From an uncultured Lachnospiraceae bacterium (GTDB lineage Bacteria > Bacillota > Clostridia > Lachnospirales > Lachnospiraceae), in the NCBI GenBank assembly GCA_900550235.1, contig URRQ01000007.1, forward strand, positions 1 through 64,000: a stretch of 64,000 nucleotides of DNA. The letters are read 5' to 3'. Below the pieces are notes generated by a model. The model had not been told where the DNA came from. It searched no databases and was given only the letters and a program-made list of their open reading frames with translations. Of the stretch, positions 25,672 through 34,666 are shown one piece after another. Every line of letters begins with the position of its first letter. Position 1 is the stretch's first letter. The translations under genes were made by a program, and so were the position numbers.

Positions 25672-26613
25672 ATGAGATATTGTTTTGGTGTGGATATCGG
25701 AGGAACAACAGTAAAACTTGGCTTGTTCAAATTTGATGGAGAAGTAGTAGAAAAGTGGGAGATTAAGACTCGAACAGAGAATCATGGAGTGAATATTTTA
25801 CCGGATGTTGCAACTACAATAAAAGAGCATATGAGACAACGTGAACTTATAAAAGAAAATGTTCTTGGGGTTGGTGTTGGAATCCCTGCTCCGGTTATGG
25901 AGTCCGGAATTGTAAAGGCAACAGCAAATCTAGGTTGGGGATATAAAGAGGTAAAACATGAATTAGAAGAGTTACTTGAAATCGAAGTAAAAGTTGGAAA
26001 TGATGCGAATGTAGCTGCCCTTGGTGAGATGTGGAAGGGTGGTGGACAAGGTCACAGAAATATGATTATGGTTACATTGGGAACCGGTGTAGGCGGAGGC
26101 GTAATTACCAATGGTCGTATCATGGTAGGTGGTCATGGCGCAGGAGGAGAAATCGGACATATCTGTGTAAATTATGATGAAACAGAATTATGTGGTTGTG
26201 GAAAGACTGGATGTTTGGAACAGTATGCATCTGCAACAGGAATTGCTCGACTTGCAAGGAAAAGATTGAAGAAGAATGAAGATGCCTCTATTCTTCGTGA
26301 TGCTGCAGAAGAGGAAATTAGTGCGAAAACAGTATTTGATGCAGTAAAAGCAGGAGATAAGGTTGCAATGGAAGTTGCGGAAGAATTTGGAAAATATTTG
26401 GGCTATGCACTTTCTAATCTAGCTGTTATTGTGGATCCTGAAGTTATCGTAATCGGAGGCGGAGTGTCAAGAGCAGGAGAAATCTTGTTGGAATATGTTA
26501 CAAAATACTTTATGGAGCGTGTATTTTTTGCAAATAAAGAATGTAAATTCGCTCTTGCGACATTAGGAAATGATGCTGGCATATTTGGTGCAGCAAAACT
26601 CGTTTTGAAATAG
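25672..26613 (+). CDS. glk: ROK-family glucokinase
   Basis: The 313-residue sugar kinase has the ROK pattern. The phosphate-binding GVDIGGTTVKLGLF lies at about residues 5-18, VGNDANVAALGE holds the catalytic Asp region (about 105-116), and the second Gly-rich loop is GTGVGGGVI. The zinc-type motif CGCGKTGCLEQYAS (about 181-194) is the ROK signature. It phosphorylates glucose or a similar hexose with ATP. It sits 12 bases after hprK and ends at a bidirectional terminator facing the PBP gene. Other ROK specificities, such as mannose or N-acetylglucosamine, cannot be excluded. Confidence 0.9.
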   Translation: MRYCFGVDIGGTTVKLGLFKFDGEVVEKWEIKTRTENHGVNILPDVATTIKEHMRQRELIKENVLGVGVGIPAPVMESGIVKATANLGWGYKEVKHELEELLEIEVKVGNDANVAALGEMWKGGGQGHRNMIMVTLGTGVGGGVITNGRIMVGGHGAGGEIGHICVNYDETELCGCGKTGCLEQYASATGIARLARKRLKKNEDASILRDAAEEEISAKTVFDAVKAGDKVAMEVAEEFGKYLGYALSNLAVIVDPEVIVIGGGVSRAGEILLEYVTKYFMERVFFANKECKFALATLGNDAGIFGAAKLVLK

Positions 26614-26633
26614 TGAAAAATAGAACATAACGT

Positions 26634-26663
26634 AAAAGGCTGATGATTTCTCATCAGCCTTTT
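26634..26663. terminator. Bidirectional terminator between glk and the PBP gene
   Basis: AAAAGGCTGATGA (26634-26646), TTTC loop, TCATCAGCCTTTT. The A run and T run allow use on both strands. Confidence 0.9.
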
Positions 26664-26679
26664 GTATGTGGATATTTTT

Positions 26680-29391
26680 TTATTGAACGATATAAGTTGG
26701 ATTTTGTCCATTGTTGTTTCCACCATTGCCACCGGTATTGCCACCGGTATTGCCACCACCAGTATTACCGTCGCCAGTATTGCCACCACCAGTATTGCCG
26801 TCGCCGTTATTGCCACCATCGGTATTACCGTTGCCGGTGTCTCCACCGCCGGTATTCCCACCAGCATTGCCGTTATTGTCGCCACCGGTATTTCCGCTAT
26901 TGTCACCGCCGCTATTAGAGTTGCCGTTATCCGTGTTTCCGGTTGAAGAATCGGTGCCATCGGTAGTTGTATCGTCGTTATCTTCCTCGTCATCCTCATC
27001 GTCGTCATCTTCCTTTTCAAAAGGATCGGTACCGCCAACAGAACCTTCATATCCGGCATGGCTTGTGCAAAGTTTATCTCCGCCATTGTCGGTTGCCATA
27101 TATTCCATATGATATGGGCAAGTGCTGGATGCTACTTTTCCGGAGATAGAACAACACTTCATTTTTTTAACAGTATCCGGCATTTCAAAATCCTTATATG
27201 GAAGATCCTCATGAATTCTTGACATAACTGCTTTCCAAAGGATTTGATTATAATTTCCGTAAGGGAGATCTTTGTTGTCATCATATCCTACCCATACTGT
27301 ACAAGTGTAATATGGTGTGAATCCACAGAACCAAATATCCCATCGGTCTGTTGTTGTTCCGGTTTTTCCTGCAGCTGCCATGTTGCGAAGTCTTGCTTGA
27401 TATCCGGTACCTTTTGTAATAACATCTTCCATTGCGCTTGTAAGAAGATAGGCAGTTGATTCTCGAAGAACTGTTTTAGATTCTCCGGCGTTATCGATTA
27501 AAATATTGCCATCATGATCTTCGATTTTTGTATAATAAACAGGTCTGTTATATACACCGCCGTTTGCGATAGTAGCATATGCGCCGGCCATTTCAATGTT
27601 GAGAGCCCCATCGGTAAGACCTCCAAGAGCGGTGGAAAGATTTTGGTCATTTTTCTTATCGTTTCGTTTCTTTCCTTCTTCCACAGTTACAATAGAATCA
27701 ATTCCCAGTTTTTGAATGTATTCCATGCAAAGTTCTGGAGTTACATTTTGCCAGGTCTTTAATGCGCTGATATTGACTGAATCTTCAATAGCAGTACGCA
27801 TCGTTACATTTCCTTTGAAACCGCGGTAGGCATTTTTGAATGTTTTCTTTCCTACAGTCATCGGTTCATCCTTTGTAACTGTTCCGAGAGATTGCCCACC
27901 GGCATCAAGAGCGGCGGCATAAACACCTACAATCTTAAATGCAGATCCAGGTTGTTGTTTCGAACCAGTTGCACGGTTTAAACTACGACTTGATTTTTTT
28001 GTACCACGTCCTCCGGAAATGGCTTTGACATGTCCGTTTTTTTGATCCATAACAACAATAGAAGCTTGAGGCTGCGGAGTGAATTCTTTGCTTTCATCAT
28101 AGCGAAGGTCTCCTTCTTTTGCCACAGAAGCCTTGAATTCATCAATACGCTTTTGAGCCGCTTTTTCTGTTTTGAAAAGGCGTCCTTGTTTGTCCCCATA
28201 TTTTTTTTCGCCGAATTTTTTCAAATCCCAGGAACTGAAATTTTCTTGTGTTCCATCTGCTCTAGTGACAGTAAGCGCATAGCTGACACCTACTTCTACA
28301 CGGGAAGGATAGTTATCGTTATCGTTGATTTCCTCATCCACGATTTTTTGAATTTCCGCATCCTGCGTTGCGTAAATTTTTAAACCACCACTATAGAGAG
28401 CGTTATGTGCTTGTGTCTCTGTATAGTTTAAAGGTTCTTTTTGTAAATCCTCGATTACCTGATCGGCAAGAGCATCAATAAAATACGTAGTAGGTTTGGA
28501 ATCCTGCTCTTTGTTGACTGCCTGGATACGGGCATATACGTCATCAGCCATTGCCTGATCATATTCTTCTTTCTTGATAAATCCCTGATCCAACATATTG
28601 CCGAGAACCTTTGCACGGCGTTCTTTGTTCTGTTCAGGGTTTGTGATTGGGTTGTATTTTCCCGGGCTTTGTGTGATTCCGGCGATTGTTGCACACTCAG
28701 ATAATGTAAGCTGTGAAACATCTTTGCCAAAATATCTCATAGAAGCGGCTTGCACTCCAAGAGTACTTTGTCCGAGATTGATGGTGTTCATGTAATTCTC
28801 AAGAATCTGTTCTTTTGTCATTTGTTTCTCGATTTCAAGAGCGAGATACTGTTCCTGGAACTTTCGTTCAAATTTTTCCAAGAGTCCTTCTTCGTTTACG
28901 AAGTTAGGGAAAACAGTATTCTTGACGAGCTGCTGTGTAATTGTGCTTGCACCTTCCGTACGTTTGCCGAGTGAAGTGATCATTACCACGCCGGCACGGG
29001 CGATACCTTTGATATCAATACCGTTATGACTGTAGAAACGTTCATCTTCGATCGCTACAAATGCATCCCGCAGATATTGTGGTATTTCTTCGTTGGTTTT
29101 ATAAATTCGGTTGGAACCGGATTGCACAAAGCGATCAAGCTCTTTACCGTTTTGGTCTACAACGAAAGTAGTATATTCTGTTGGTTTTACATTTTCCGGA
29201 GTAATGTTTGGTGCGTTGTCGATGATACTTTTGATAAGATAACCGACGCCTCCTACTGCAGCAATTGTGATGAGTAATATACAGATTACAAATGATTTGA
29301 AAAGTCGGGAGCCGATTTTCTTCTTTTGCTTTGCTTTTTTAGAAGCGAGTTCCCGCTGCTTTTTCAAAGCACTCTTTTTTCCATAATTCAT
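26680..29391 (-). CDS. Class A penicillin-binding protein 1A with Gly/Asn-rich tail
   Basis: The 903-residue protein has a basic cytosolic N terminus, one membrane helix (about 31-53), a GT51 glycosyltransferase domain (AFVAIEDERFYSHNGID near 110-126) and a transpeptidase domain. The latter has the catalytic motifs SAFK, SVN and KTGT in order. It polymerises and crosslinks peptidoglycan. After about residue 795 an acidic stretch (EDDDDEDDEEDNDD) leads to a roughly 80-residue tail of Gly, Asn, Asp and Thr in repeats such as GNTGGG, and it ends in PTYIVQ. The gene is a single unit. An extended -10 box (TGCTATAAT, 29425-29417) lies upstream on the minus strand, and AAAGGAGG precedes the start. 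Confidence 0.96.
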   Translation of the reverse strand: MNYGKKSALKKQRELASKKAKQKKKIGSRLFKSFVICILLITIAAVGGVGYLIKSIIDNAPNITPENVKPTEYTTFVVDQNGKELDRFVQSGSNRIYKTNEEIPQYLRDAFVAIEDERFYSHNGIDIKGIARAGVVMITSLGKRTEGASTITQQLVKNTVFPNFVNEEGLLEKFERKFQEQYLALEIEKQMTKEQILENYMNTINLGQSTLGVQAASMRYFGKDVSQLTLSECATIAGITQSPGKYNPITNPEQNKERRAKVLGNMLDQGFIKKEEYDQAMADDVYARIQAVNKEQDSKPTTYFIDALADQVIEDLQKEPLNYTETQAHNALYSGGLKIYATQDAEIQKIVDEEINDNDNYPSRVEVGVSYALTVTRADGTQENFSSWDLKKFGEKKYGDKQGRLFKTEKAAQKRIDEFKASVAKEGDLRYDESKEFTPQPQASIVVMDQKNGHVKAISGGRGTKKSSRSLNRATGSKQQPGSAFKIVGVYAAALDAGGQSLGTVTKDEPMTVGKKTFKNAYRGFKGNVTMRTAIEDSVNISALKTWQNVTPELCMEYIQKLGIDSIVTVEEGKKRNDKKNDQNLSTALGGLTDGALNIEMAGAYATIANGGVYNRPVYYTKIEDHDGNILIDNAGESKTVLRESTAYLLTSAMEDVITKGTGYQARLRNMAAAGKTGTTTDRWDIWFCGFTPYYTCTVWVGYDDNKDLPYGNYNQILWKAVMSRIHEDLPYKDFEMPDTVKKMKCCSISGKVASSTCPYHMEYMATDNGGDKLCTSHAGYEGSVGGTDPFEKEDDDDEDDEEDNDDTTTDGTDSSTGNTDNGNSNSGGDNSGNTGGDNNGNAGGNTGGGDTGNGNTDGGNNGDGNTGGGNTGDGNTGGGNTGGNTGGNGGNNNGQNPTYIVQ
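26683..26949 (-). repeat. Low-complexity repeat encoding the PBP1A tail
   Basis: On the plus strand this reads as reiterated (CC)ACCGGTATTG and CCGTCGCC units of about 12 to 18 bases, encoding Gly/Asn/Thr/Asp-rich hexads. The units vary, so it is a degenerate in-frame tandem repeat liable to gain or lose copies. It is not a CRISPR array. Confidence 0.75.
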
Positions 29392-29492
29392 GACATTGCC
29401 TCCTTTATACCATGCTATTATAGCAAATAACTAATTTTAAATAAAGCGAAAAATGAAAAGTTCATAAATCGTAGGAAAAAATTAAGAAAATC

Positions 29493-29521
29493 TTGTGAAC
29501 TTCTCAAAATTCTTTTATAGT
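29493..29521 (+). promoter_or_regulatory. Promoter of yigZ
   Basis: TTGTGA (29493-29498), 17 bases, TATAGT (29516-29521). Confidence 0.6.
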
Positions 29522-29606
29522 ATGTATATCAGATGTAAAAACAGGTATGTAATCAAGATATTTAAAAGAATCTTGAGACCATATATAAAGAGGAAAAGGT
29601 GAAATT

Positions 29607-30263
29607 ATGTTAACAGAATATCGTACAGTATATATAGGAAACGATGCAGAGATAGTTGAGAAAAAATCTCGTTTTATTGCAACGGTACAACCGGTTCATT
29701 CCGAAGAGGAAGCGCTTGCGTTTATTGAAAAATTAAAGAAACAATATTGGAATGCAACTCATAATTGTTTTGCGTATGTTATTGGCGAACGCTTTCAAAC
29801 ACAAAGATGCAGCGATGACGGAGAACCGCAAGGGACTGCCGGAAAACCGATGCTGGATGTGCTTTTGGGAGAAGAAATCCATGATGTTGTTGTGGTGGTA
29901 ACCCGATATTTTGGAGGAACTCTTTTGGGAACAGGTGGTTTGGTAAGAGCATATTCCAAAGCGGTTCAGGAAGGACTTGCTGCCAGTAAGATTATTACCA
30001 AAATGTATGGATGTAAACTGGGAATCGATACAGATTATACGGGGTTAGGGAAAATACAGTATATTCTTGGGCAAAGAGGAGTAACGATTCTGAATTCTGA
30101 ATATACAGATAAGGTGAAGCTGGAAGTGTTACTTCCGATTGATGAGGTAGAGAAGGTGACGGCTGAAATTATAGAAGGAACAAATGGACAAGCGGGCATT
30201 GAAAAAGAGGGAGATTACTGGTTTGCCAAAATCGATGGAGCGATGCATATATTTGAAGAGTAG
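29607..30263 (+). CDS. YigZ / IMPACT family protein
   Basis: The 218-residue protein has the UPF0029 N-terminal domain with its signatures EKKSRFIATVQPV (about 18-30), NATHNCFAYVIG, SDDGEPQGTAGKPML and VVVVTRYFGGTLLGTGGLVRAYSKA (about 101-125). It ends in the small YigZ C-terminal domain. Relatives include yeast Yih1/IMPACT, which dampen Gcn2 kinase; the bacterial role is unclear, perhaps RNA- or ribosome-related. It is cytosolic, with an AGGAAAAGG site. It ends at a bidirectional hairpin facing hpf. Confidence 0.93.
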   Translation: MLTEYRTVYIGNDAEIVEKKSRFIATVQPVHSEEEALAFIEKLKKQYWNATHNCFAYVIGERFQTQRCSDDGEPQGTAGKPMLDVLLGEEIHDVVVVVTRYFGGTLLGTGGLVRAYSKAVQEGLAASKIITKMYGCKLGIDTDYTGLGKIQYILGQRGVTILNSEYTDKVKLEVLLPIDEVEKVTAEIIEGTNGQAGIEKEGDYWFAKIDGAMHIFEE

Positions 30264-30280
30264 TTATAACAATATGAGAA

Positions 30281-30307
30281 AGAGGACAGATTATTCTGTC
30301 CTCTTAT
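30281..30307. terminator. Terminator between yigZ and hpf
   Basis: AGAGGACAGA (30281-30290), TTAT loop, TCTGTCCTCT (30295-30304). It lies between converging genes. Confidence 0.8.
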
Positions 30308-30315
30308 TATGTACA

Positions 30316-30852
30316 TTATTGAAATTCCGGTTCGATCAATCCAAAAGAACCATCTTTACGTTTATAAACTACGTTGACTTCTTCTGTCTCTGCGTTACTG
30401 AATACAAAGAAGTTATGTCCCAATAAATCCATTTGCATACAAGCATCTTCCGGGAACATTGGTTTGATTCCGAAACGTTTGGTACGTACGATGCGAATTT
30501 CATCACTGCCAGCAACTTCGTCTTCAGATTCTACGAATGTCTGATTGAAGTTACCGCCTGCCTGATGTTTGGCAACAAGTTTATTCTTGTACTTGCGAAG
30601 TTGTCTTTCGATGACTTCTTCCACCAAATCAATCGATACGTACATGTCAGTACTTTCTTGTTCAGAACGGATAATGTCGCCTTTTACCGGGATTGTAACC
30701 TCGATTTTCTGACGCTCTTTTTCTACGCTTAAGGTTACAATGATTTCTGTGTCAGGAGTGAAATACCTTTCTAACTTTCCGAGCTTACGCTCAATATTGT
30801 CTTTAAGACCTGCTGTTATTTCGATGTTTTTTCCACTAATAATAAAATTCAT
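30316..30852 (-). CDS. hpf: Long-form ribosome hibernation promoting factor
   Basis: The 178-residue protein combines the RaiA-like N-terminal domain (MNFIISGKNIEITAGLKDNI, about 1-100) with the C-terminal dimerisation domain (IVRTKRFGIKPMFPEDACMQ to the end), the 'long HPF' of most Gram-positives. It binds the 30S decoding region and pairs 70S ribosomes into inactive 100S dimers in stationary phase. It is a single-gene unit with AAAGGAG before the start and a clear promoter at 30936-30908. Confidence 0.96.
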   Translation of the reverse strand: MNFIISGKNIEITAGLKDNIERKLGKLERYFTPDTEIIVTLSVEKERQKIEVTIPVKGDIIRSEQESTDMYVSIDLVEEVIERQLRKYKNKLVAKHQAGGNFNQTFVESEDEVAGSDEIRIVRTKRFGIKPMFPEDACMQMDLLGHNFFVFSNAETEEVNVVYKRKDGSFGLIEPEFQ

Positions 30853-30907
30853 GATGTCAACTCCTTTTCAACATATTGTACAAAAAGAGAATTTGTACTA
30901 TGCCTAT

Positions 30908-30936
30908 ATTATACATAAAAAACAGGACAAATGCAA
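30908..30936 (-). promoter_or_regulatory. Promoter of hpf
   Basis: Minus strand: TTGCAT (30936-30931), 17 bases, TATAAT (30913-30908). Confidence 0.75.
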
Positions 30937-30972
30937 TGAAAAGAATGACAAAATTATAAAATAAAAATAAAA

Positions 30973-31003
30973 TGACTGACAATTATTTCTTAATTGTCAG
31001 TCA
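30973..31003 (-). terminator. Terminator after the PsiE-like gene
   Basis: TGACTGACAATT pairs with AATTGTCAGTCA. On the minus strand it is followed by a T-rich tract at about 30972-30955. Confidence 0.8.
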
Positions 31004-31012
31004 CTCGTAATG

Positions 31013-31624
31013 TTATATGGTGGATTTGATCACTTCGACACGGGTAATCTCGCCCTTGTTCATTTTTGCTACTCGAAGTCCAAAATTACCGAAGTAAGCA
31101 CAAGCTCCAACTCCAATCTCTTCGTGATACTCATTTAACTGACGAATGATTACATCTTTTAGAGTATCGCCTTCTTGAAATGGAATCTGGATGTGAACCA
31201 ATCGGTTTACAAGAAAAACTTTCTGATTCGCTCGGAAGATAATCTTTTCGGCTTCATCAAAATCTACGAACAGGTATTTTCTTGTAGCGAATAATACAGC
31301 AATAGCGATTACGCCAATCAAGCTGTTGACCGGTGAACTGTGGTCGATGATGATCTGTCTTGCAATTGCAAAAAGAAGAACTTCAAATACAGTTCCCGGA
31401 GTATGGATGTAGACCATGCGGATCAGCTCGACACCAATGATCAAGTTGAAACATGTTTCCAGCAGATCTTCATAATTTGGATAGACGTCCAAATTCGGGA
31501 TGTCTACCAGACCGCCTGCAAGACGGACAGATAGTAGAATGATACCGATGGCAAGCATGAAGGCGATGACTACTTCCATAATGGAGGCAAGTTTCTTTAA
31601 AATAGCAGTTGCGTACCTTAGCAT
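31013..31624 (-). CDS. PsiE-like membrane protein with C-terminal soluble domain
   Basis: ATG 31624 is preferred (MLRYATAILKKLASIMEVV) because AAAGGAG lies five bases upstream; a further upstream in-frame ATG lacks such a site. The 203-residue product has four hydrophobic segments (about 12-35, 52-75, 80-97, 100-120) like the phosphate-starvation PsiE family. The C-terminal domain (about 135-203, HIQIPFQEGDTLKDVIIRQL and GNFGLRVAKMNKGE) resembles transporter-associated regulatory domains. The function is unknown. It lies 66 bases downstream of typA on the same strand and may share its transcript. Confidence 0.7.
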   Translation of the reverse strand: MLRYATAILKKLASIMEVVIAFMLAIGIILLSVRLAGGLVDIPNLDVYPNYEDLLETCFNLIIGVELIRMVYIHTPGTVFEVLLFAIARQIIIDHSSPVNSLIGVIAIAVLFATRKYLFVDFDEAEKIIFRANQKVFLVNRLVHIQIPFQEGDTLKDVIIRQLNEYHEEIGVGACAYFGNFGLRVAKMNKGEITRVEVIKSTI

Positions 31625-31690
31625 AATTTCTCCTTTTGTTCTTTTTCTATTATTGTACATAATAGATAGAGTTGTGTAAAGAAATATCTG

Positions 31691-33520
31691 CTATTTGTTG
31701 AAATTGCTTCGTTTTCTTAATCTGGAATCTAAGATCTTTTTACGGATACGGAGACTTTTTGGTGTTACTTCCAATAATTCATCAGTTTCGATGAAGTCCA
31801 ACGCTTCTTCCAAGCTTAAAATACGTGGTGTTGTCAATTTTAAAGCGTCGTCAGAACCGGAAGAACGTGTATTTGTCAAATGTTTTGTCTTACATACATT
31901 CAGCTCAATATCTTCAGCTTTACCGTTTTGTCCAATGACCATACCGGCATATACTTTTTCGCCTGCTCCGATAAATAAAGTACCACGTTCCTGGGCACTG
32001 AAAAGTCCGTAAGTAACAGATTCTCCTGTTTCAAAAGCGATGAGGGAACCTTGCTTACGATATTGGAAATCTCCTTTATATGGAGCATATCCGTCAAAAG
32101 CAGTATTTAAAATACCGTTTCCTTTTGTATCAGTCATGAATTCTCCACGGTATCCGATCAAACCTCTGGAAGGGATGGAAAACTCTAATCTTGTGTATCC
32201 GCTGCTGGAAGAACTCATAGCTGCAAGCTCACCTTTTCTCTGGCTTAACTTGTCGATTACAGTTCCTGTGAATTCATCCGGAACATCAACATATGCAATT
32301 TCCATAGGTTCAAGAAGTTTTCCACGCTCGTCTTTTTTATAGAGAACTTCTGCTTTACTTACTGCAAATTCGTAACCTTCGCGGCGCATATTTTCGATAA
32401 GTACAGATAAGTGAAGTTCTCCTCGTCCGGATACTTTAAAGCTGTCTGTACTTTCAGATTCTTCAACTCGAAGGCTGACATCTGTATTTAATTCACGGAA
32501 AAGACGGTCGCGTAAGTGGCGGGAAGTAACATATTTACCTTCCTGTCCTGCAAAAGGACTGTCGTTGACAATAAACTGCATGGCAATTGTCGGCTCGGAG
32601 ATCTTCTGAAATGGAATGGCAACCGGATTTTCCGGTGAACAGAGAGTGTCTCCGATTGCGATATCAGAAATACCTGAAATGGCTACGATGGAACCAATGC
32701 CGGCTTCTTTTACTTCTACTTTATTTAATCCGTCAAATTCGTAGAGCTTGCTGATTTTTACTTTTTTCTTTTTGTCAGGTTCGTGTTCGTTTACAACAAC
32801 CATATCCTGATTCACAGATATTTTTCCGTTGTCTACTTTTCCAACGCCAATACGTCCTACATATTCGTTATAATCGATCGTACTGATAAGGACTTGTGTA
32901 TCGGCATCCGGATCTCCTTCAGGAGCCGGGATGTAATCTAAGATTGTTTCAAATAACGGAATCATGTTTTTTGGATCTTCTGTAAGATCTAATACAGCAT
33001 GTCCGGCTTTAGCGGAAGCGTAGACAAATGGACAATCCAATTGTTCGTCAGAAGCGTCAAGATCCATGAAGAGTTCTAATATTTCATCAATCACTTCGTC
33101 AGGTCTGGCTTCCGGACGATCGATTTTGTTGATGCATACAATAACCGGAAGATTTAGTTCCAATGCTTTTCTTAATACAAATTTTGTTTGTGGCATAGCG
33201 CCTTCAAAGGCGTCTACTACGAGAATTACTCCGTTTACCATTTTTAAAACACGTTCTACTTCTCCTCCAAAATCAGCATGTCCCGGTGTGTCGATGATGT
33301 TGATTTTTGTGTTCTTATAATATACGGCAGTGTTTTTTGAAAGAATCGTAATTCCACGTTCACGTTCAATATCGTTGGAGTCCATGACACGGTCTGCAAC
33401 ATCCTGGTTTTCACGGAAAACTCCGCTTTGCTTTAAGAGTTCGTCTACAAGGGTTGTTTTTCCATGGTCAACATGGGCGATGATCGCAATATTTCTTATA
33501 TCTTCTCTCTGGATTTTCAT
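31691..33520 (-). CDS. typA: Translational GTPase TypA/BipA
   Basis: The 609-residue ribosome-binding GTPase has G1 AHVDHGKTTL (about 15-24), switch region RERGITI, G3 DTPGHADFGGEV and G4 NKIDRPEARP. EF-G-like domains II, III and V and the BipA-specific C terminus (GAGEKVYAGMVIGQNGKAED) follow. TypA aids 50S assembly and growth under stress or cold. The start lies after an AAGAAGG-type site. It heads a minus-strand unit with the PsiE-like gene and is divergent from the OB-fold protein gene. The 249-base divergent region holds no ORF; I see no convincing -35/-10 pair for either gene. Confidence 0.97.
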   Translation of the reverse strand: MKIQREDIRNIAIIAHVDHGKTTLVDELLKQSGVFRENQDVADRVMDSNDIERERGITILSKNTAVYYKNTKINIIDTPGHADFGGEVERVLKMVNGVILVVDAFEGAMPQTKFVLRKALELNLPVIVCINKIDRPEARPDEVIDEILELFMDLDASDEQLDCPFVYASAKAGHAVLDLTEDPKNMIPLFETILDYIPAPEGDPDADTQVLISTIDYNEYVGRIGVGKVDNGKISVNQDMVVVNEHEPDKKKKVKISKLYEFDGLNKVEVKEAGIGSIVAISGISDIAIGDTLCSPENPVAIPFQKISEPTIAMQFIVNDSPFAGQEGKYVTSRHLRDRLFRELNTDVSLRVEESESTDSFKVSGRGELHLSVLIENMRREGYEFAVSKAEVLYKKDERGKLLEPMEIAYVDVPDEFTGTVIDKLSQRKGELAAMSSSSSGYTRLEFSIPSRGLIGYRGEFMTDTKGNGILNTAFDGYAPYKGDFQYRKQGSLIAFETGESVTYGLFSAQERGTLFIGAGEKVYAGMVIGQNGKAEDIELNVCKTKHLTNTRSSGSDDALKLTTPRILSLEEALDFIETDELLEVTPKSLRIRKKILDSRLRKRSNFNK

Positions 33521-33769
33521 ATAAAGGTACCTTCTTTCTTATATTGATAACTTATGTTTCCCAGTTTCATTTCTTATTACAACTTATATAGTTTAGCAAT
33601 CTCGGAGACGGATTACAAGCCTTTTTCTACAAAAAAGCGTGTAAAATGCGAATTGTGTCGAGATAAGACGTACGGTTTTCCGTGCAAAAAAGTTCTGAAA
33701 TGGTAAAATGTGAAATATACATGGTATAGATAATAAAATACGACGAAGAGGAAGGGAGATTTACATAGA

Positions 33770-34399
33770 ATGTCGGATAAGATTATTGAAAACAATCAGG
33801 TTACAATCACAGGAGAGGTGGCATCAGAGTTTACATTTAGTCATGAAGTATTTGGAGAAGGTTTCTACATGGTAGAAGTTTTGGTAAGAAGACTTAGTAA
33901 TTCAGACGATCGGATTCCATTGATGATTTCGGAAAGGCTTATTGATGTGACACAAGACTACAGGGGAGAGTACATTACGGTAAACGGACAATTCCGTTCA
34001 TATAATAAACATGATGAGAATAAAAATCATCTTGTGCTTTCTGTGTTTGTAAGAGAGATAACGTTTGTAGAAGAAGAATTAGATGGAGCAAAGACAAATA
34101 ATATCATGTTAGACGGTTATATTTGTAAAAACCCAATTTATAGAAAAACGCCTCTTGGAAGAGAGATCGCGGATTTATTGCTTGCAGTCAACCGTCCTTA
34201 TGGGAAATCGGATTATATTCCGTGTATTTGCTGGGGAAGAAATGCAAGATATGCTTCTAATTTTGAAGTGGGCGAGCATGTGCAGATTTTTGGCAGAATA
34301 CAAAGCAGAGAATATGTGAAAAAGATTACAGAAACAGAGACGGAAAAAAGAATGGCATATGAAGTCTCTGTAAGTAAGTTGGAATGTGCTGCAGAATAA
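33770..34399 (+). CDS. Tandem OB-fold single-stranded DNA-binding-like protein
   Basis: The 209-residue cytosolic protein appears to hold two OB-fold units. One lies at about 8-103 (QVTITGEVASEFTFSHEVFG to VFVREITFVEE) and one at about 108-203 (NNIMLDGYICKNPIYRKTPL, then YIPCICWGRNARYASNF and EHVQIFGRIQSREY). The second unit matches the SSB core pattern (RxTPxGREIADxLLAVNR, CICWG). It lacks the acidic SSB tail DDDIPF. Cells usually carry a canonical ssb elsewhere, so this looks like an accessory SSB-like paralogue. AAGGGAG precedes the ATG. The lysine riboswitch promoter begins just after its stop. Confidence 0.7.
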   Translation: MSDKIIENNQVTITGEVASEFTFSHEVFGEGFYMVEVLVRRLSNSDDRIPLMISERLIDVTQDYRGEYITVNGQFRSYNKHDENKNHLVLSVFVREITFVEEELDGAKTNNIMLDGYICKNPIYRKTPLGREIADLLLAVNRPYGKSDYIPCICWGRNARYASNFEVGEHVQIFGRIQSREYVKKITETETEKRMAYEVSVSKLECAAE

Positions 34400-34413
34400 T
34401 ATTTTTATAGACG

Positions 34414-34442
34414 TTGACAATCAAAAAATGAAATGATATGAT
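34414..34442 (+). promoter_or_regulatory. Promoter of the lysine riboswitch - dapAB transcript
   Basis: TTGACA (34414-34419), 17 bases, TATGAT (34437-34442) with extended -10 TG at 34434-34435. The transcript would start about 15 bases before the riboswitch. Confidence 0.85.
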
Positions 34443-34464
34443 GTCAATAATATAAATGACAGAA

Positions 34465-34631
34465 AGATAGAGGTTGCGTTTTTCATGAGTAGACTGTCTG
34501 ATATTTCAGGGATAGGTAAGGACAGAAGAAAGGGAACGACGCCGAAGGGATACAATGCCTGAGAATTGTATTCCTGGGCATACAGTGAAGAACTGTATGA
34601 CTGCCGACGGATTTCCGACGGAGCGCTATCT
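34465..34631 (+). promoter_or_regulatory. Lysine riboswitch (L box)
   Basis: The P1 stem pairs AGATAG (34465-34470) with CTATCT (34626-34631). Conserved L-box pieces occur in order: AGAGGTTGCG, ATGAGTA, GGGAACGACGCCGAAGGG, CCTGGGCATACAG, ACTGCCGACGGA and GGAGCGCTATCT. The aptamer binds lysine. It stands 106 bases before dapA, the first committed step of lysine synthesis. TCTAAGA (34629-34635), overlapping the 3' side of P1, can pair with TCTTAGA (34663-34669), which overlaps the terminator stem. Lysine binding would hold P1 and free the terminator. The 338-base gap between genes is otherwise only the promoter and terminator. Confidence 0.96.
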
Positions 34632-34666
34632 AAGATGCAGGATTAAAATAAATTGATCAGGTTCTT

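Noticed and set aside
26683..26949. Repeating units resembling a CRISPR or satellite array
   Set aside because: Units are 12-18 bases, in frame, degenerate and without unique spacers; they encode the PBP tail.
26643..27112. Pro-, His/Tyr- and Ala/Ile-rich open frames on the plus strand opposite the PBP1A tail
   Set aside because: They are shadows of the low-complexity Gly/Asn coding repeat. They lack ribosome sites and run antisense to a clear PBP1A gene.
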